A stretch of 64,000 bases of DNA, taken from positions 24,005-88,004 of the forward strand of contig JAZOMZ010000009.1 of assembly GCA_045654205.1 (NCBI GenBank), given 5' to 3'. Position 1 is the stretch's first letter; every line of letters starts with the position of its first letter. Source of the DNA: Enterocola sp045654205. GTDB lineage: Bacteria; Bacteroidota; Bacteroidia; Bacteroidales; Paludibacteraceae. A program made the translations under genes and the position numbers. The notes under the pieces were generated by a model. That model saw only the letters and a list, made by a program, of their open reading frames with translations. It made no database searches and was not told the DNA's origin. Shown here piece by piece: positions 8,071-17,046 of the stretch.

Positions 8071-9387
8071 ATGTTCGAATCACTAAGCGAGCGCCTGGAG
8101 CGTTCATTTAAAATACTAAAAGGTGAAGGTAAAATCACCGAGATAAACGTGGCGGAAACCCTAAAAGACGTGAGAAAAGCTCTTTTAGAAGCCGACGTAA
8201 ACTATAAAACCGCTAAAACTTTTACAGATGATGTAAAAGCTAAAGCGCTTGGTATGAACGTATTAACCGCTGTTAAGCCAAGCGAGTTAATGGTTAAGAT
8301 AGTTCACGACGAGCTTGCTGCTCTTATGGGAGGTACTCACACCGAACTAGAACTTAAAGGTTCACCAAGCATAATCTTGATGGCAGGTCTTCAAGGTTCT
8401 GGTAAAACTACATTTACCGGTAAACTTGCCAATATGCTTAAGTCTAAAAAAGGTAAAAATCCTCTTATGGTGGCTTGCGACGTGTATCGTCCAGCTGCTA
8501 TTGAGCAACTTCGCGTTTTAGGCGAGCAAATTAATGTGCCTGTTTACACAGAAATCGACAGCAAAGATGTAGTAAGCATTGCAAAAAATGCTATTGCAGA
8601 AGCTAAGAAAAAAGGCAACGACGTGGTTATCGTCGATACAGCTGGTCGTCTTGCTGTGGACGAAGAAATGATGAATGAGATTTCTGCTGTTAAAGAAGCA
8701 ATCAATCCAAACGAAATCCTATTCGTTGTGGACTCAATGACAGGTCAAGACGCAGTAAATACTGCAAAAGAATTCAACGACAGACTAGACTTCACAGGTG
8801 TTATCCTTACCAAACTTGATGGTGATACACGTGGTGGTGCGGCTCTTTCTATTCGTTCTGTGGTAAATAAACCAATCAAATTTGTTGGTATTGGTGAAAA
8901 AATGGAAGCAATTGACGCGTTCCACCCAGCACGTATGGCAGACCGTATCTTGGGCATGGGCGACATTGTTTCTTTCGTGGAACGTGCACAAGAACAATAC
9001 GACGAGGCAGAAGCTCGTAAACTTTCTAAGAAAATTGCTAAAAACCAATTTGGTTTCGACGACTTCCTTAATCAAATCCAACAAATCAAGAAAATGGGTA
9101 ATATGAAAGACCTTCTTGGTATGATTCCAGGAGTGGGTAAAGCCCTTAAAGATGTGGATATTAAGGATGATGCTTTCAAACATATTGAGGCAATTATTCA
9201 GTCTATGACTCCTGAAGAACGTACCAATCCACAAATTTTAAATACCTCACGCAAACAACGTATTGCAAATGGTAGTGGTAGAAATATTCAAGAAGTGAAT
9301 AGACTTATTAAGCAGTTTGATGATATGCGCAAAATGATGCGTATGGTTCAAAACAATGGTGGTAAACTTCCTAAATTTAGAAGATAG
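8071..9387 (+). CDS. ffh: Signal recognition particle GTPase Ffh
   Basis: Ffh binds the SRP RNA and signal sequences and delivers ribosomes to FtsY at the inner membrane. The 438-residue protein has the N domain (1-90), the G domain with P-loop GLQGSGKTT (about 108-116), DTAGR and TKLDGD motifs, and a methionine-rich M domain from about residue 300 (KKMGNMKDLLGMIPGVG, then MRKMMRMV near the end). The cognate RNA gene is in this window at 59838-59935. The gene sits 11 bp behind the PurF-like gene and 56 bp ahead of folD. Confidence 0.97.
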   Translation: MFESLSERLERSFKILKGEGKITEINVAETLKDVRKALLEADVNYKTAKTFTDDVKAKALGMNVLTAVKPSELMVKIVHDELAALMGGTHTELELKGSPSIILMAGLQGSGKTTFTGKLANMLKSKKGKNPLMVACDVYRPAAIEQLRVLGEQINVPVYTEIDSKDVVSIAKNAIAEAKKKGNDVVIVDTAGRLAVDEEMMNEISAVKEAINPNEILFVVDSMTGQDAVNTAKEFNDRLDFTGVILTKLDGDTRGGAALSIRSVVNKPIKFVGIGEKMEAIDAFHPARMADRILGMGDIVSFVERAQEQYDEAEARKLSKKIAKNQFGFDDFLNQIQQIKKMGNMKDLLGMIPGVGKALKDVDIKDDAFKHIEAIIQSMTPEERTNPQILNTSRKQRIANGSGRNIQEVNRLIKQFDDMRKMMRMVQNNGGKLPKFRR

Positions 9388-9443
9388 TTATTATTTAGGC
9401 TCAGCCACCGACTCTCCAAATAACCATAATAACCAAATAAAGG

Positions 9444-10322
9444 ATGATTTTAATCGACGGAAAAAAGACTGCAGACGATATTAAATTAGAGATTGCAGAA
9501 GAAGTAAAACAATTAATTGCAGAAGGTAAAAAACAACCACACCTTGTGGCTATTCTAGTAGGTCACGACGGTGGTAGTGAAACTTACGTGGCTGCAAAAT
9601 GCAAAGCATGTGAAATGTGTGGTTTCAAATCTACACTTATTCGTTACGAAGATGACGTTACAGAAGCAGAACTTCTATCTCGCATCGAAGAACTAAATAA
9701 TGATGCAGACGTAGATGGCTTTATTGTTCAACTTCCTCTTCCAAAACATATTTCTGAACAAAAAATTATTGAAGCAATCGACTACAGAAAAGACGTGGAC
9801 GGTTTCCACCCAATCAACGTAGGTCGTACTTCTATTGGTCTTCCTGCATTCGTATCTGCTACACCAGCAGGTATCCTTGAACTTCTAAAACGTTACGAAA
9901 TAGAAACAGCTGGTAAACACGTTGTTGTTCTAGGTAGAAGTAATATCGTAGGTAAACCAGTGGCTCAACTTCTTATGCAAAAAGCATATCCAGGCAACGC
10001 TACTGTAACAGTTTGCCACAGCTATAGCAAAGACCTTAAAGAACAATGCCTTAAAGCTGACATCATCATTGCAGCTCTTGGTTCTCCAAACTTTGTAACA
10101 GCAGATATGGTGAAAGAAGGTGCAGTAATTATCGACGTAGGTACCACTCGCGTGCCTAACGCTAACACAAAATCTGGTTTCAAACTAACTGGTGACGTTA
10201 AATTTGATGAAGTTGCTCCAAAATGCTCTTACATCACTCCAGTTCCAGGTGGAGTAGGGCCAATGACTATATGTTCGTTGATGAAGAATACTTTATTAGC
10301 TGGAACTAAGTCTATATACTAA
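9444..10322 (+). CDS. folD: Bifunctional methylenetetrahydrofolate dehydrogenase/cyclohydrolase
   Basis: FolD interconverts 5,10-methylene-THF and 10-formyl-THF through methenyl-THF, using NADP. The 292-residue length is standard. Family signatures are visible: a catalytic Tyr/Lys region (ETYVAAKCKACE, about 46-57), VQLPLPKH (about 97-104), DGFHPINVG (about 119-127), the Rossmann loop VVLGRSNIVGKP (about 160-171), and the terminal TPVPGGVGPMT. One-carbon supply fits the purine-type gene two places upstream. Its last 11 bp overlap the 3' end of the opposing GH13 gene. Confidence 0.97.
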   Translation: MILIDGKKTADDIKLEIAEEVKQLIAEGKKQPHLVAILVGHDGGSETYVAAKCKACEMCGFKSTLIRYEDDVTEAELLSRIEELNNDADVDGFIVQLPLPKHISEQKIIEAIDYRKDVDGFHPINVGRTSIGLPAFVSATPAGILELLKRYEIETAGKHVVVLGRSNIVGKPVAQLLMQKAYPGNATVTVCHSYSKDLKEQCLKADIIIAALGSPNFVTADMVKEGAVIIDVGTTRVPNANTKSGFKLTGDVKFDEVAPKCSYITPVPGGVGPMTICSLMKNTLLAGTKSIY

Positions 10323-12069
10323 TATATAAGGTATAGGTACAAAAAAACTCCCAATGGGAGTTTTTTTTATGCCTTTTAAAATGTGTCATCACTGCAAGGC
10401 GGTTTTCGATGCGAGGGAAGGTGACTGTGCTATTTTCTACAGTGGCAGTTTGGCCTGTGTAGAGTTCTGTTACAACGGTGCCATTAGGAAATGCTCCACC
10501 TAGGTTGATTTTTTCGCCCGCATCTACAGCAAGACGTATTACTAATGTGTCTTTGTCGTTGTAGCGCACACAGGTGTGAGTGTCTATAATGCGTTGCTTG
10601 CCTGTGCCTATTACAGGGTTTGCTTTACGAATATTGCCAAGTTTTTTGTAGTGATTAAATACTTTTTCATCAAAAGAGTCCCAATTCATATCCGAACGAA
10701 ATGCTTGTGCTGCATCTACATTGTATTGTGCATCGCTAAGAGGGCGAAGAGTTTCGTCGCCGTAGAAAATTTGTGCTACACCTGGTGTAAGTAGGAAAGT
10801 GGTAGCGCAGTTTATCATATTATCCATGTCGGCATCTCTGTTGTATGAGTTGTTTAAGTAACTGAATGCGTGCCAGTTTTGATATTTTTGAATACTATCT
10901 GAGTAGGCTTGCCATGTGTAAACAATGCCGTCTAAATCGCCCGTTTTTGGGAAATAGAAATTTACCATTGAAGAAAAACCTGCTTCGGCGTAGTCTTCTT
11001 TGTAGTCGATACCTGCACGGTCGAAGTCGCCAGTCATGTAGAAATTGTCTGTCCATTTAGATGCTGGGTCTTCTGGGTTATTTGCGCGCCATTTGTTGAG
11101 TGCTGCATTGCAAGCATCAGAAAATTCTTTCCAACGATATGTGCGTGTGTTTTCTACAATGTCGCATCGCATGCCATCTATACCAAATTCTTCTACCCAT
11201 GATGCAATCCATGCTGTAACGTATTGCATTGGACTCCATTTGTGGTCTTTACGTAGTGGCAGAGCAGAAGGGTTAGTCCATGCGTCGTTTTTCTTGCCTT
11301 CTTTTTTCCACTTGTTTTTTAAGAATGTAGGAATTTTTACTGCATTGTTGCTTTCGTCTTTATAGTCTGGCATACCAAAAAGTGTTGCTTCAAGTGGGTG
11401 ATTTTCGTCCCAACCTTCGTCTGGCATACGTATCCACTCTCTATCGTACCAGCCTTTCCAATTTAGTCTGTTGGCATAAAAATCGTCGTAACTCCATGTT
11501 TTTATATGCTCTGCTGCTTCTTGTTCGGTTAGTCCTGTTGGGGCGAAACCATATTGCACTGCATCGAGTAGTGTAGGGTAGCCAGGGTCGTTTATGTTGG
11601 CACCCAACATCACTCTAATACCTTGTGAGTGAAGCAGATTTACAAGTTCACGAAACTCTGCTACTGTGCCGTAGTTTTTGTCTATTTGTGTATAATCTAG
11701 TGGGTAATATCCATGGTAACCATAGTGAGGGAAATCGTTGATTTCCCCGCTACCAGACATCCAACCGTGTATTTGTTCGTACACGTCTGTCATCCATACC
11801 ACGTCTATGCCAAGGTCTGTGAAATAACCTTGTTTTGCTTTATCTATCATACCTTTGAAGTCGCCTCCATGAAAGGTTGCAGCATTGAGTCTTTCACTAC
11901 CATAGTCGTTTTTACGACCGTAATTTACATCGTTAGTAGAGTCACCATTGGCAAATCTATCTGTGATAACAAAGTAAACAGTGGCATTACCCCAAGTGAA
12001 GTTGTCTTGAGCATTTCCTGCAAGGGCAACAAGAAAAAGCGAAACAAGTGTTAGAAATGTGTTTTTCAT
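10312..12069 (-). CDS. Secreted GH13 alpha-amylase homologue (MalS-like) with altered catalytic motifs
   Basis: From ATG 12069 the 585-residue product has a signal peptide (MKNTFLTLVSLFLVALAGNAQ) and a GH13 barrel resembling periplasmic MalS, including EQIHGW and HYGYHGYYPLDYT. The four GH13 motifs have diverged. Region I reads MLGANINDPGY where MalS-type enzymes have a DVVMNH-like run. Region II keeps the nucleophile position (GMRCDIVEN) but lacks the following His. Region III reads TGDFD in place of TGE. Region IV reads LNNSYNR in place of NHD/SHD. It may be a binding or regulatory protein, or have changed specificity. The C-terminal ~20 residues read through the hairpin at 10341-10368 into the folD end. 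It sits 21 bp behind a nitroreductase-like gene. Confidence 0.75.
   Translation of the reverse strand: MKNTFLTLVSLFLVALAGNAQDNFTWGNATVYFVITDRFANGDSTNDVNYGRKNDYGSERLNAATFHGGDFKGMIDKAKQGYFTDLGIDVVWMTDVYEQIHGWMSGSGEINDFPHYGYHGYYPLDYTQIDKNYGTVAEFRELVNLLHSQGIRVMLGANINDPGYPTLLDAVQYGFAPTGLTEQEAAEHIKTWSYDDFYANRLNWKGWYDREWIRMPDEGWDENHPLEATLFGMPDYKDESNNAVKIPTFLKNKWKKEGKKNDAWTNPSALPLRKDHKWSPMQYVTAWIASWVEEFGIDGMRCDIVENTRTYRWKEFSDACNAALNKWRANNPEDPASKWTDNFYMTGDFDRAGIDYKEDYAEAGFSSMVNFYFPKTGDLDGIVYTWQAYSDSIQKYQNWHAFSYLNNSYNRDADMDNMINCATTFLLTPGVAQIFYGDETLRPLSDAQYNVDAAQAFRSDMNWDSFDEKVFNHYKKLGNIRKANPVIGTGKQRIIDTHTCVRYNDKDTLVIRLAVDAGEKINLGGAFPNGTVVTELYTGQTATVENSTVTFPRIENRLAVMTHFKRHKKNSHWEFFCTYTLYISI
10341..10368. 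terminator. folD: Bidirectional terminator between folD and the GH13 gene
   Basis: AAAACTCCCA pairs with TGGGAGTTTT and is flanked by A-tract and T-tract, so it can act on both strands. It lies inside the GH13 reading frame. Confidence 0.85.
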
Positions 12070-12090
12070 GGCAAACAAACAGTATCTTTA

Positions 12091-12762
12091 TCATTTTCCT
12101 ACGGTTTGGGCTAAGACAAATTCGTATCTAAGTGGGTTTAATTGCAATAGTTTTAAAATTTCCTCGGCTTTAGCACCACCACGGGTAATGGATTTTAGCC
12201 CATGTCCGGCTGCATATAGGTTTACGTTTTCTGCATATCCAGCCGCATCCATGCCCCAAAGTATGCGTTGTCTTTCTAGGAGCATTTCGCTTTGGCTATC
12301 ATAGGGTAACATGTCTGCTATATAAGCAATGTTTAGCGAAGCGGTGTTGGCAAAGTCTTGAAGCGTAGCCAAATGACGATAATCGCCCTCAACCTTGCGA
12401 ATTAGGGTGTTGGTTTTAGCATCGTAAAGATACACACCGCTTTCAAGGAATGCGTAGGTTTGAATAGGGTATAGCGCAAGAGCAGAAGGAGCGGTAAGGT
12501 GACCATCTGCGCGGTTAATTCCAGCTGCTGCCCAAAGCACGCCAGAAAGTTCTTCAAGGGTAAGTGGCTCATTGGCATAGTCGCGAGAAGATTTGCGATT
12601 CCAAAGCGCCTCATTGATGCTTGCACCACCTTGTTTGCTAGGAGTTTGCAGTTGGATAGTTTCACCCGCCACAACAGGAGTTTGAGGTGCTTTTTCTGTT
12701 TCTGCTATGCTACAACTTGCCATTATTGCCATAATACTTAAGTAAATAAATGTCTTTTTCAT
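12091..12762 (-). CDS. Nitroreductase/SagB-like lipoprotein
   Basis: The 223-residue protein starts with a signal peptide and a lipobox-like IMASC at about residues 13-17, so it is probably a periplasmic lipoprotein. The rest is a nitroreductase/SagB-like flavin fold: NRKSSRDYANEPLTLEELSGVLWAAAGINR is the usual N-terminal FMN-binding stretch in two parts (about 56-85), followed by a SAGB-like central region (RQRILWGMDAAGYAENVNLYA) and a C-terminal family end. The family performs FMN-dependent reductions or oxidations of small molecules; the substrate is unknown. It is upstream of and likely cotranscribed with the GH13 gene. Confidence 0.75.
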   Translation of the reverse strand: MKKTFIYLSIMAIMASCSIAETEKAPQTPVVAGETIQLQTPSKQGGASINEALWNRKSSRDYANEPLTLEELSGVLWAAAGINRADGHLTAPSALALYPIQTYAFLESGVYLYDAKTNTLIRKVEGDYRHLATLQDFANTASLNIAYIADMLPYDSQSEMLLERQRILWGMDAAGYAENVNLYAAGHGLKSITRGGAKAEEILKLLQLNPLRYEFVLAQTVGK

Positions 12763-12939
12763 GAGTTGATAGATATTTTGATAAATTTATCCAACTAAGT
12801 TAGTAAAAAATTATGTTTATTTAGTTCTTGGTGGATAAAATTAAAAAAAACTTTGAGATTTCATAGTAATTAAAATTGCTACGAGAGTATAATAATTTTA
12901 CTCAGCAACAAGTAGCAAATTTCTTAGGAATTCAGAGAT

Positions 12940-13857
12940 CTACATACGCATTTCTTTTTCGTAGTTTATTGGTTCCATATGGATGCCAATATGGGTGCTT
13001 TCGCCAAACTCTGCTTTTAGGGCATGTTCAATTTTCTTTGTGATTTTATGTGCCTCATTTAGCGAAAGATTGCCATCCATTCTAATGTGAAATTCTATGG
13101 CAATGTTGCTACCGATGTGTCTGGTTTTTAGGTTGTGAGGAGATTTTACTTCTGAGAATGAATTTATGATAGTTAAGATTTTCTCTTGTGTTTTCTTTGG
13201 CAAAGATTTTTCTAGAAGTTCTTCAAGGCTCGCTTTTATAAGTTGCATAGATACTTTAAAAATAAATATACTCACCACAAATGCTGCAATAGGGTCTAAA
13301 ACTCTCCATTTACCACCCAAAAATATGGCTCCGGCAATACCAACCAAGGTGCAAATAGAAGAAAGTGCATCGCTTCTGTGGTGCCAAGCGTTTGCCATCA
13401 CGGCGTTTGAGTTTAGATTTTTGCCTTTGTAAACGGTGTAATGGTATAAACCCTCTTTCATTAAAATAGAAACTCCTGCTGCTATAAGCGCTATCATGCT
13501 TGGAGAGGAAATTTCTTTGCCGTGATAGAAATCTGCCACACTGTGAAGTGAACTTAAGTGTATTTTTAAACCTACGGCAAACAAAACAAAGCCTATAACT
13601 GTAGTTGCAAGTGTTTCGTATTTGCCGTGTCCGTAGTGGTGGTCTTCATCTTTTGGTTTGCTAGAAACTCTCACAAACAGTAGTACAACAATATCTGTGA
13701 TAAAGTCTGAAAGTGAATGCACTGCGTCTGCTATCATTGCGGCACTATTGCCCACAAATCCTGCTATAAACTTAAAAACAAGCAACAAGAAATTTACAAA
13801 ACTTCCCCAAAGTGTTACTTTATAGATTTCTTTTTCGCGATTAACTTCTTTTGTCAT
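12940..13857 (-). CDS. Cation diffusion facilitator family metal exporter
   Basis: A 305-residue CDF transporter with about six membrane segments and a cytoplasmic C-terminal dimerisation domain. Metal-site motifs typical of the family are present: MIADAVHSLSDFITD (about 40-54, first HxxxD-type site) and NAWHHRSDALSS (about 155-166, second site), plus a histidine-rich loop DEDHHYGHGKYE (about 71-82). The family exports divalent metals such as zinc, iron or manganese by proton antiport. The metal cannot be fixed from sequence. A truncated WYL-regulator end lies just upstream on the same strand. Confidence 0.92.
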   Translation of the reverse strand: MTKEVNREKEIYKVTLWGSFVNFLLLVFKFIAGFVGNSAAMIADAVHSLSDFITDIVVLLFVRVSSKPKDEDHHYGHGKYETLATTVIGFVLFAVGLKIHLSSLHSVADFYHGKEISSPSMIALIAAGVSILMKEGLYHYTVYKGKNLNSNAVMANAWHHRSDALSSICTLVGIAGAIFLGGKWRVLDPIAAFVVSIFIFKVSMQLIKASLEELLEKSLPKKTQEKILTIINSFSEVKSPHNLKTRHIGSNIAIEFHIRMDGNLSLNEAHKITKKIEHALKAEFGESTHIGIHMEPINYEKEMRM

Positions 13858-13868
13858 GGTAATAATAA

Positions 13869-14009
13869 TTAATTGTCGTATTTTCCTAGCATTTTTCTTA
13901 TAGTAGCAGAAGCTTCTTCACGAAGAGACTGAGGCTCAAGCACTTCTATATCTGTGTCATTGCTTAAGATTTCTGACCATAACTGAAAAATCTTATAAAC
14001 ACAAATTTA
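13869..14009 (-). pseudogene. C-terminal remnant of a WYL-domain transcriptional regulator
   Basis: Translating the minus strand of this stretch gives a short open frame with no start codon whose end reads ILSNDTDIEVLEPQSLREE and closes with KMLGKYDN. This strongly resembles the extreme C-terminus of WYL-domain (YafY-like) regulators, which typically ends in an EVLEP.SLREE segment. An in-frame stop at 14007-14009 precedes it. Further upstream (about 14008-14112), in another frame, QIEVSPYCLEHMGNG could be a scrap of the WYL fold. The gene is therefore a decayed fragment next to the CDF gene it may once have accompanied. Confidence 0.6.
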
Positions 14010-14132
14010 AATAAAGTTTTCTGAACTACAAAATTCAAGCAGATAACTCAAATTGCCATTTCCCATGTGTTCCAAACAATATGGCGACACTTCTATCTGG
14101 TTTGTAATAAGAGGCACTTTGTTTACACAAAA

Positions 14133-14162
14133 AAAGAGTGACTCACAAGTGAATCACTCTTT
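14133..14162 (-). terminator. malQ: Terminator downstream of malQ
   Basis: AAGAGTGA pairs with TCACTCTT, and on the minus strand the hairpin is followed by a T run. Confidence 0.8.
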
Positions 14163-14184
14163 CTGTTATGAAGTGTATTAAAAA

Positions 14185-16884
14185 TTACATTTTCACAGAA
14201 CGGCCAGAGTTGATGGTCATTTGAAGCATTTTTTCGTTTAGCTCTGTTAGACCAAGAAGTTCTTCTACGTTTTTGTGCATTCTGTAGCACCAGAAGTGGT
14301 GAGGGTCTGCAGGAATGTTGATACGTTCTTCTTCGCAGTTTGCTCTTCTGTTTTCGCCGTCGATAGAAATCCAATCTTGGAATGGAAGGATTACTAGCAT
14401 AGCAGGAGAGTATAAGTGACGGTTAAGAATTTTTTCGCAAATCCATGGCTCGCAGTCTTCTGGAGCGCCGCCCCATTCACCTAAAATATGGTTATAGTAA
14501 CGTTGTGTTAAGCCCATATCTTCTTTCCACCATCCACGGATAGGAGACATATCGTGAGTAGATGTGGTACAAACAGATAGATAAGGAACACCGTCCATAT
14601 AAACGAATTCTTGAGTTGGATCTTTTGGCATACGGTCTATTTCTAGAGACAGCATATAAAGATTTCTCATAACGTCTGGCACACAAGCAGGAATCATACC
14701 TAGGTCTTCTGCACAAACAAGCATGTCTGTGGCGCGGATTAGAGCAGGAAGTTTCTTCATGGCTTGTTCTGCCCAGAATTGGTTGTGACGTTCGTAGAAG
14801 AAGTGGTTGTAAAGTCTATTTAGAGCGTCTTTAGCACCCCAATCTAGTTCGCGGAATGAATATGTTTCTTGGAACGCAATACGTGGGTGGAATTTACCTT
14901 TTTGTTTTTGGTCTTCAATAAATAATACTTCGCAATATAGGCTTAAAATCTCGTTGTAGAATGCGCTATTTAGTTCTAGAATTTCAGAATTGTTTCTAGC
15001 ATAGCTTTCTAGTTGGCGTTGTGTTTTAAATTCTTCTTTGAAGCGATATGTGCCTGCAGTAACTAGTTCTAGGTATCTGCTCATTACTTCTGGAGCTCTG
15101 TCGCCAAATTTTTCGTAAAGCATGTGTTCACGAATATATGGGTTTACCATACGGTGATAGTCGAACCAAGTGCCAAAGCCTTTGATTTCGTCTTCTGTAA
15201 ATGGAAGAGCAGGGTCGAAGTAGCCAAGAAGACCTTGAACATCGCCGCCATTCATACGCCAAATTCTGAAGAAACCAAGTACGTGGTCGATACGATATAC
15301 TTGGAAGTATGTTGCCATTTTTTGGAAGCGTTTTTTCCACCATAGGTAGCCATCGCGTTCCATTTCTTCCCAGTTGTATGTTGGGAAACCCCAGTTTTGA
15401 CCTGTTTTTGAGAATGGATCTGGTGGAGCACCCGCTTGGCTATCAAGGTTGAATAGTTCTGGTTCCATCCATGCTTCCACACTTTCTGGGCTAATACCAA
15501 TAGGAATATCGCCTTTTACAACAACATTGTTTTGTTTAGCATATTCTGTTGCTGCTAAAAGTTGTAGGTGAGCATTGTATTGTAGGTATAGGTGAAGATT
15601 TACATCTTCTTTTGTTTTTGCATCGGTAAACAATTTGCCAACTTTAGTTTTGTTGTATACGCTAAAGTCGTCCCATGTGCGGAAATTGCAATTGTTGTAT
15701 TTATCTCTTAAATAACAGAATGCTGCGTATGGATATAACCATTCTTTATTTTCTGATAAGAATTTTTTGTATCCAGCTGAAGCTAATACTTTAGCACCTT
15801 CTTGTTTGTAGATAAGGTTGAAGTATTCCCATTTTGCAGCTGTTACTTCTTGGTATTTAACTGTTGGAGAAGCGTTGAATTCTTTTTGTAGAGCATAGAA
15901 TTCTTGCATTTTAGCTTCATCTTTTAAAAGACCAAGTTCGAAGATATTGATATAAATAGGGTGTAGCGCCATCACAGTGATGCTACTATATGGATATGAG
16001 TCAGCATTTGTTCTAAAACGAGTTGTATCTGTGATAGGTAGTGTTTGAATTACTCTTTGACCAGTAAGTTTTGCCCAATCTGACATAAGTTTAAGGTCTG
16101 AGAATTCACCTACACCAAAGCTATTGTGTGTACGTAATGAAAATACTGGAATAGAAACACCAGCACATTTAAATGCAGGAATGCTATAACGGAAAACTTC
16201 GTCGTTGCGTTGGTAAATAGTATTTTCTTCAACATCAAATAAATTTAATGTTCTATTGTCGCCATATTCCCAAGAAACAGCTGTTTTGGTTTTTGCATTG
16301 TATAGAACGTATTTATATTCTATTACACCTTCGTTGCCTCTAAGTGCTAAAGCACCTTTCCAAAGTGGAAATTCTGCGTCAGAAAGTACCAATGCATTTG
16401 TTGTGTCCCAGTTGCCTAGAGAATCGCAGCTACCAACTACGGCAATGCTTAAACCGTCTTCTACACGAGGAGCGCTAATGCTAAATTGAATAACTTTGTC
16501 TGCTTTTACTGCTGCTTGTTTTTTACCTTTAGAAGTTCTTAAGATTAGGCCTTCGGTGAATGCAGAAGAGTAGAATGTTTTATCTTCTCCGTTGCTTCTC
16601 CATGTGTCGTGTAAAATGTAGTTGTTTTTACCTGCCACTGCAGAAAATGCTCTATCTGTGAAGTATTCACTTGTGTATGTTTTATTATCGTTTAAGATAA
16701 TATAATTGTAAGTGAATTTCTTTGTAGAATTTACTTCTACTTCCAATGACCAATTGCCATCTTCTTCATACTTCATAGCTAAGGCTTTGGCGTTTACGTT
16801 AGAGCCTAACTCTTCAGCAGAGCCTACCACAAACAAGTTTTGTCCCCAACTTGTGCGGTAATTGATTTTAAATGTAATTTTCAT
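14185..16884 (-). CDS. malQ: 4-alpha-glucanotransferase with two N-terminal starch-binding domains (DPE2-like MalQ)
   Basis: The 899-residue cytoplasmic enzyme has two tandem CBM20-type starch-binding domains (about 1-100 and 127-230) followed by a GH77 barrel (from about 250). This is the DPE2 layout known from plants and Bacteroidota. GH77 catalytic landmarks are intact: YRIDHVLGFFRIW (nucleophile Asp), VCAEDLGMIP (acid Glu), and TSTHDMSPIRGWW (third carboxylate). It moves glucan segments between maltodextrins and glycogen-like acceptors. With GlgB elsewhere in the window it supports intracellular glucan turnover. A TACATTTG box is 52 nt upstream and a clear terminator follows. Confidence 0.95.
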   Translation of the reverse strand: MKITFKINYRTSWGQNLFVVGSAEELGSNVNAKALAMKYEEDGNWSLEVEVNSTKKFTYNYIILNDNKTYTSEYFTDRAFSAVAGKNNYILHDTWRSNGEDKTFYSSAFTEGLILRTSKGKKQAAVKADKVIQFSISAPRVEDGLSIAVVGSCDSLGNWDTTNALVLSDAEFPLWKGALALRGNEGVIEYKYVLYNAKTKTAVSWEYGDNRTLNLFDVEENTIYQRNDEVFRYSIPAFKCAGVSIPVFSLRTHNSFGVGEFSDLKLMSDWAKLTGQRVIQTLPITDTTRFRTNADSYPYSSITVMALHPIYINIFELGLLKDEAKMQEFYALQKEFNASPTVKYQEVTAAKWEYFNLIYKQEGAKVLASAGYKKFLSENKEWLYPYAAFCYLRDKYNNCNFRTWDDFSVYNKTKVGKLFTDAKTKEDVNLHLYLQYNAHLQLLAATEYAKQNNVVVKGDIPIGISPESVEAWMEPELFNLDSQAGAPPDPFSKTGQNWGFPTYNWEEMERDGYLWWKKRFQKMATYFQVYRIDHVLGFFRIWRMNGGDVQGLLGYFDPALPFTEDEIKGFGTWFDYHRMVNPYIREHMLYEKFGDRAPEVMSRYLELVTAGTYRFKEEFKTQRQLESYARNNSEILELNSAFYNEILSLYCEVLFIEDQKQKGKFHPRIAFQETYSFRELDWGAKDALNRLYNHFFYERHNQFWAEQAMKKLPALIRATDMLVCAEDLGMIPACVPDVMRNLYMLSLEIDRMPKDPTQEFVYMDGVPYLSVCTTSTHDMSPIRGWWKEDMGLTQRYYNHILGEWGGAPEDCEPWICEKILNRHLYSPAMLVILPFQDWISIDGENRRANCEEERINIPADPHHFWCYRMHKNVEELLGLTELNEKMLQMTINSGRSVKM

Positions 16885-16936
16885 AAAAATGAAATTATTT
16901 GTGAGTGTTTCTATTATGTAGTTTAAATATACTGAG

Positions 16937-16944
16937 CAAATGTA
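16937..16944 (-). promoter_or_regulatory. malQ: -7 box for malQ
   Basis: TACATTTG on the minus strand matches TAnnTTTG, 52 nt before the malQ ATG. Confidence 0.45.
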
Positions 16945-17046
16945 CTATAAAAATTTATAACTATGAAATATAAATGTAACAAAAATGGGCTACATTAAAC
17001 AAATTTAAGGTAGCCCAAACATATTATACAAATTTTAATTGTTGTT

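Noticed and set aside
8785..9234. 149-codon open frame opposite ffh
   Set aside because: It is antisense to a conserved gene and has shadow composition.
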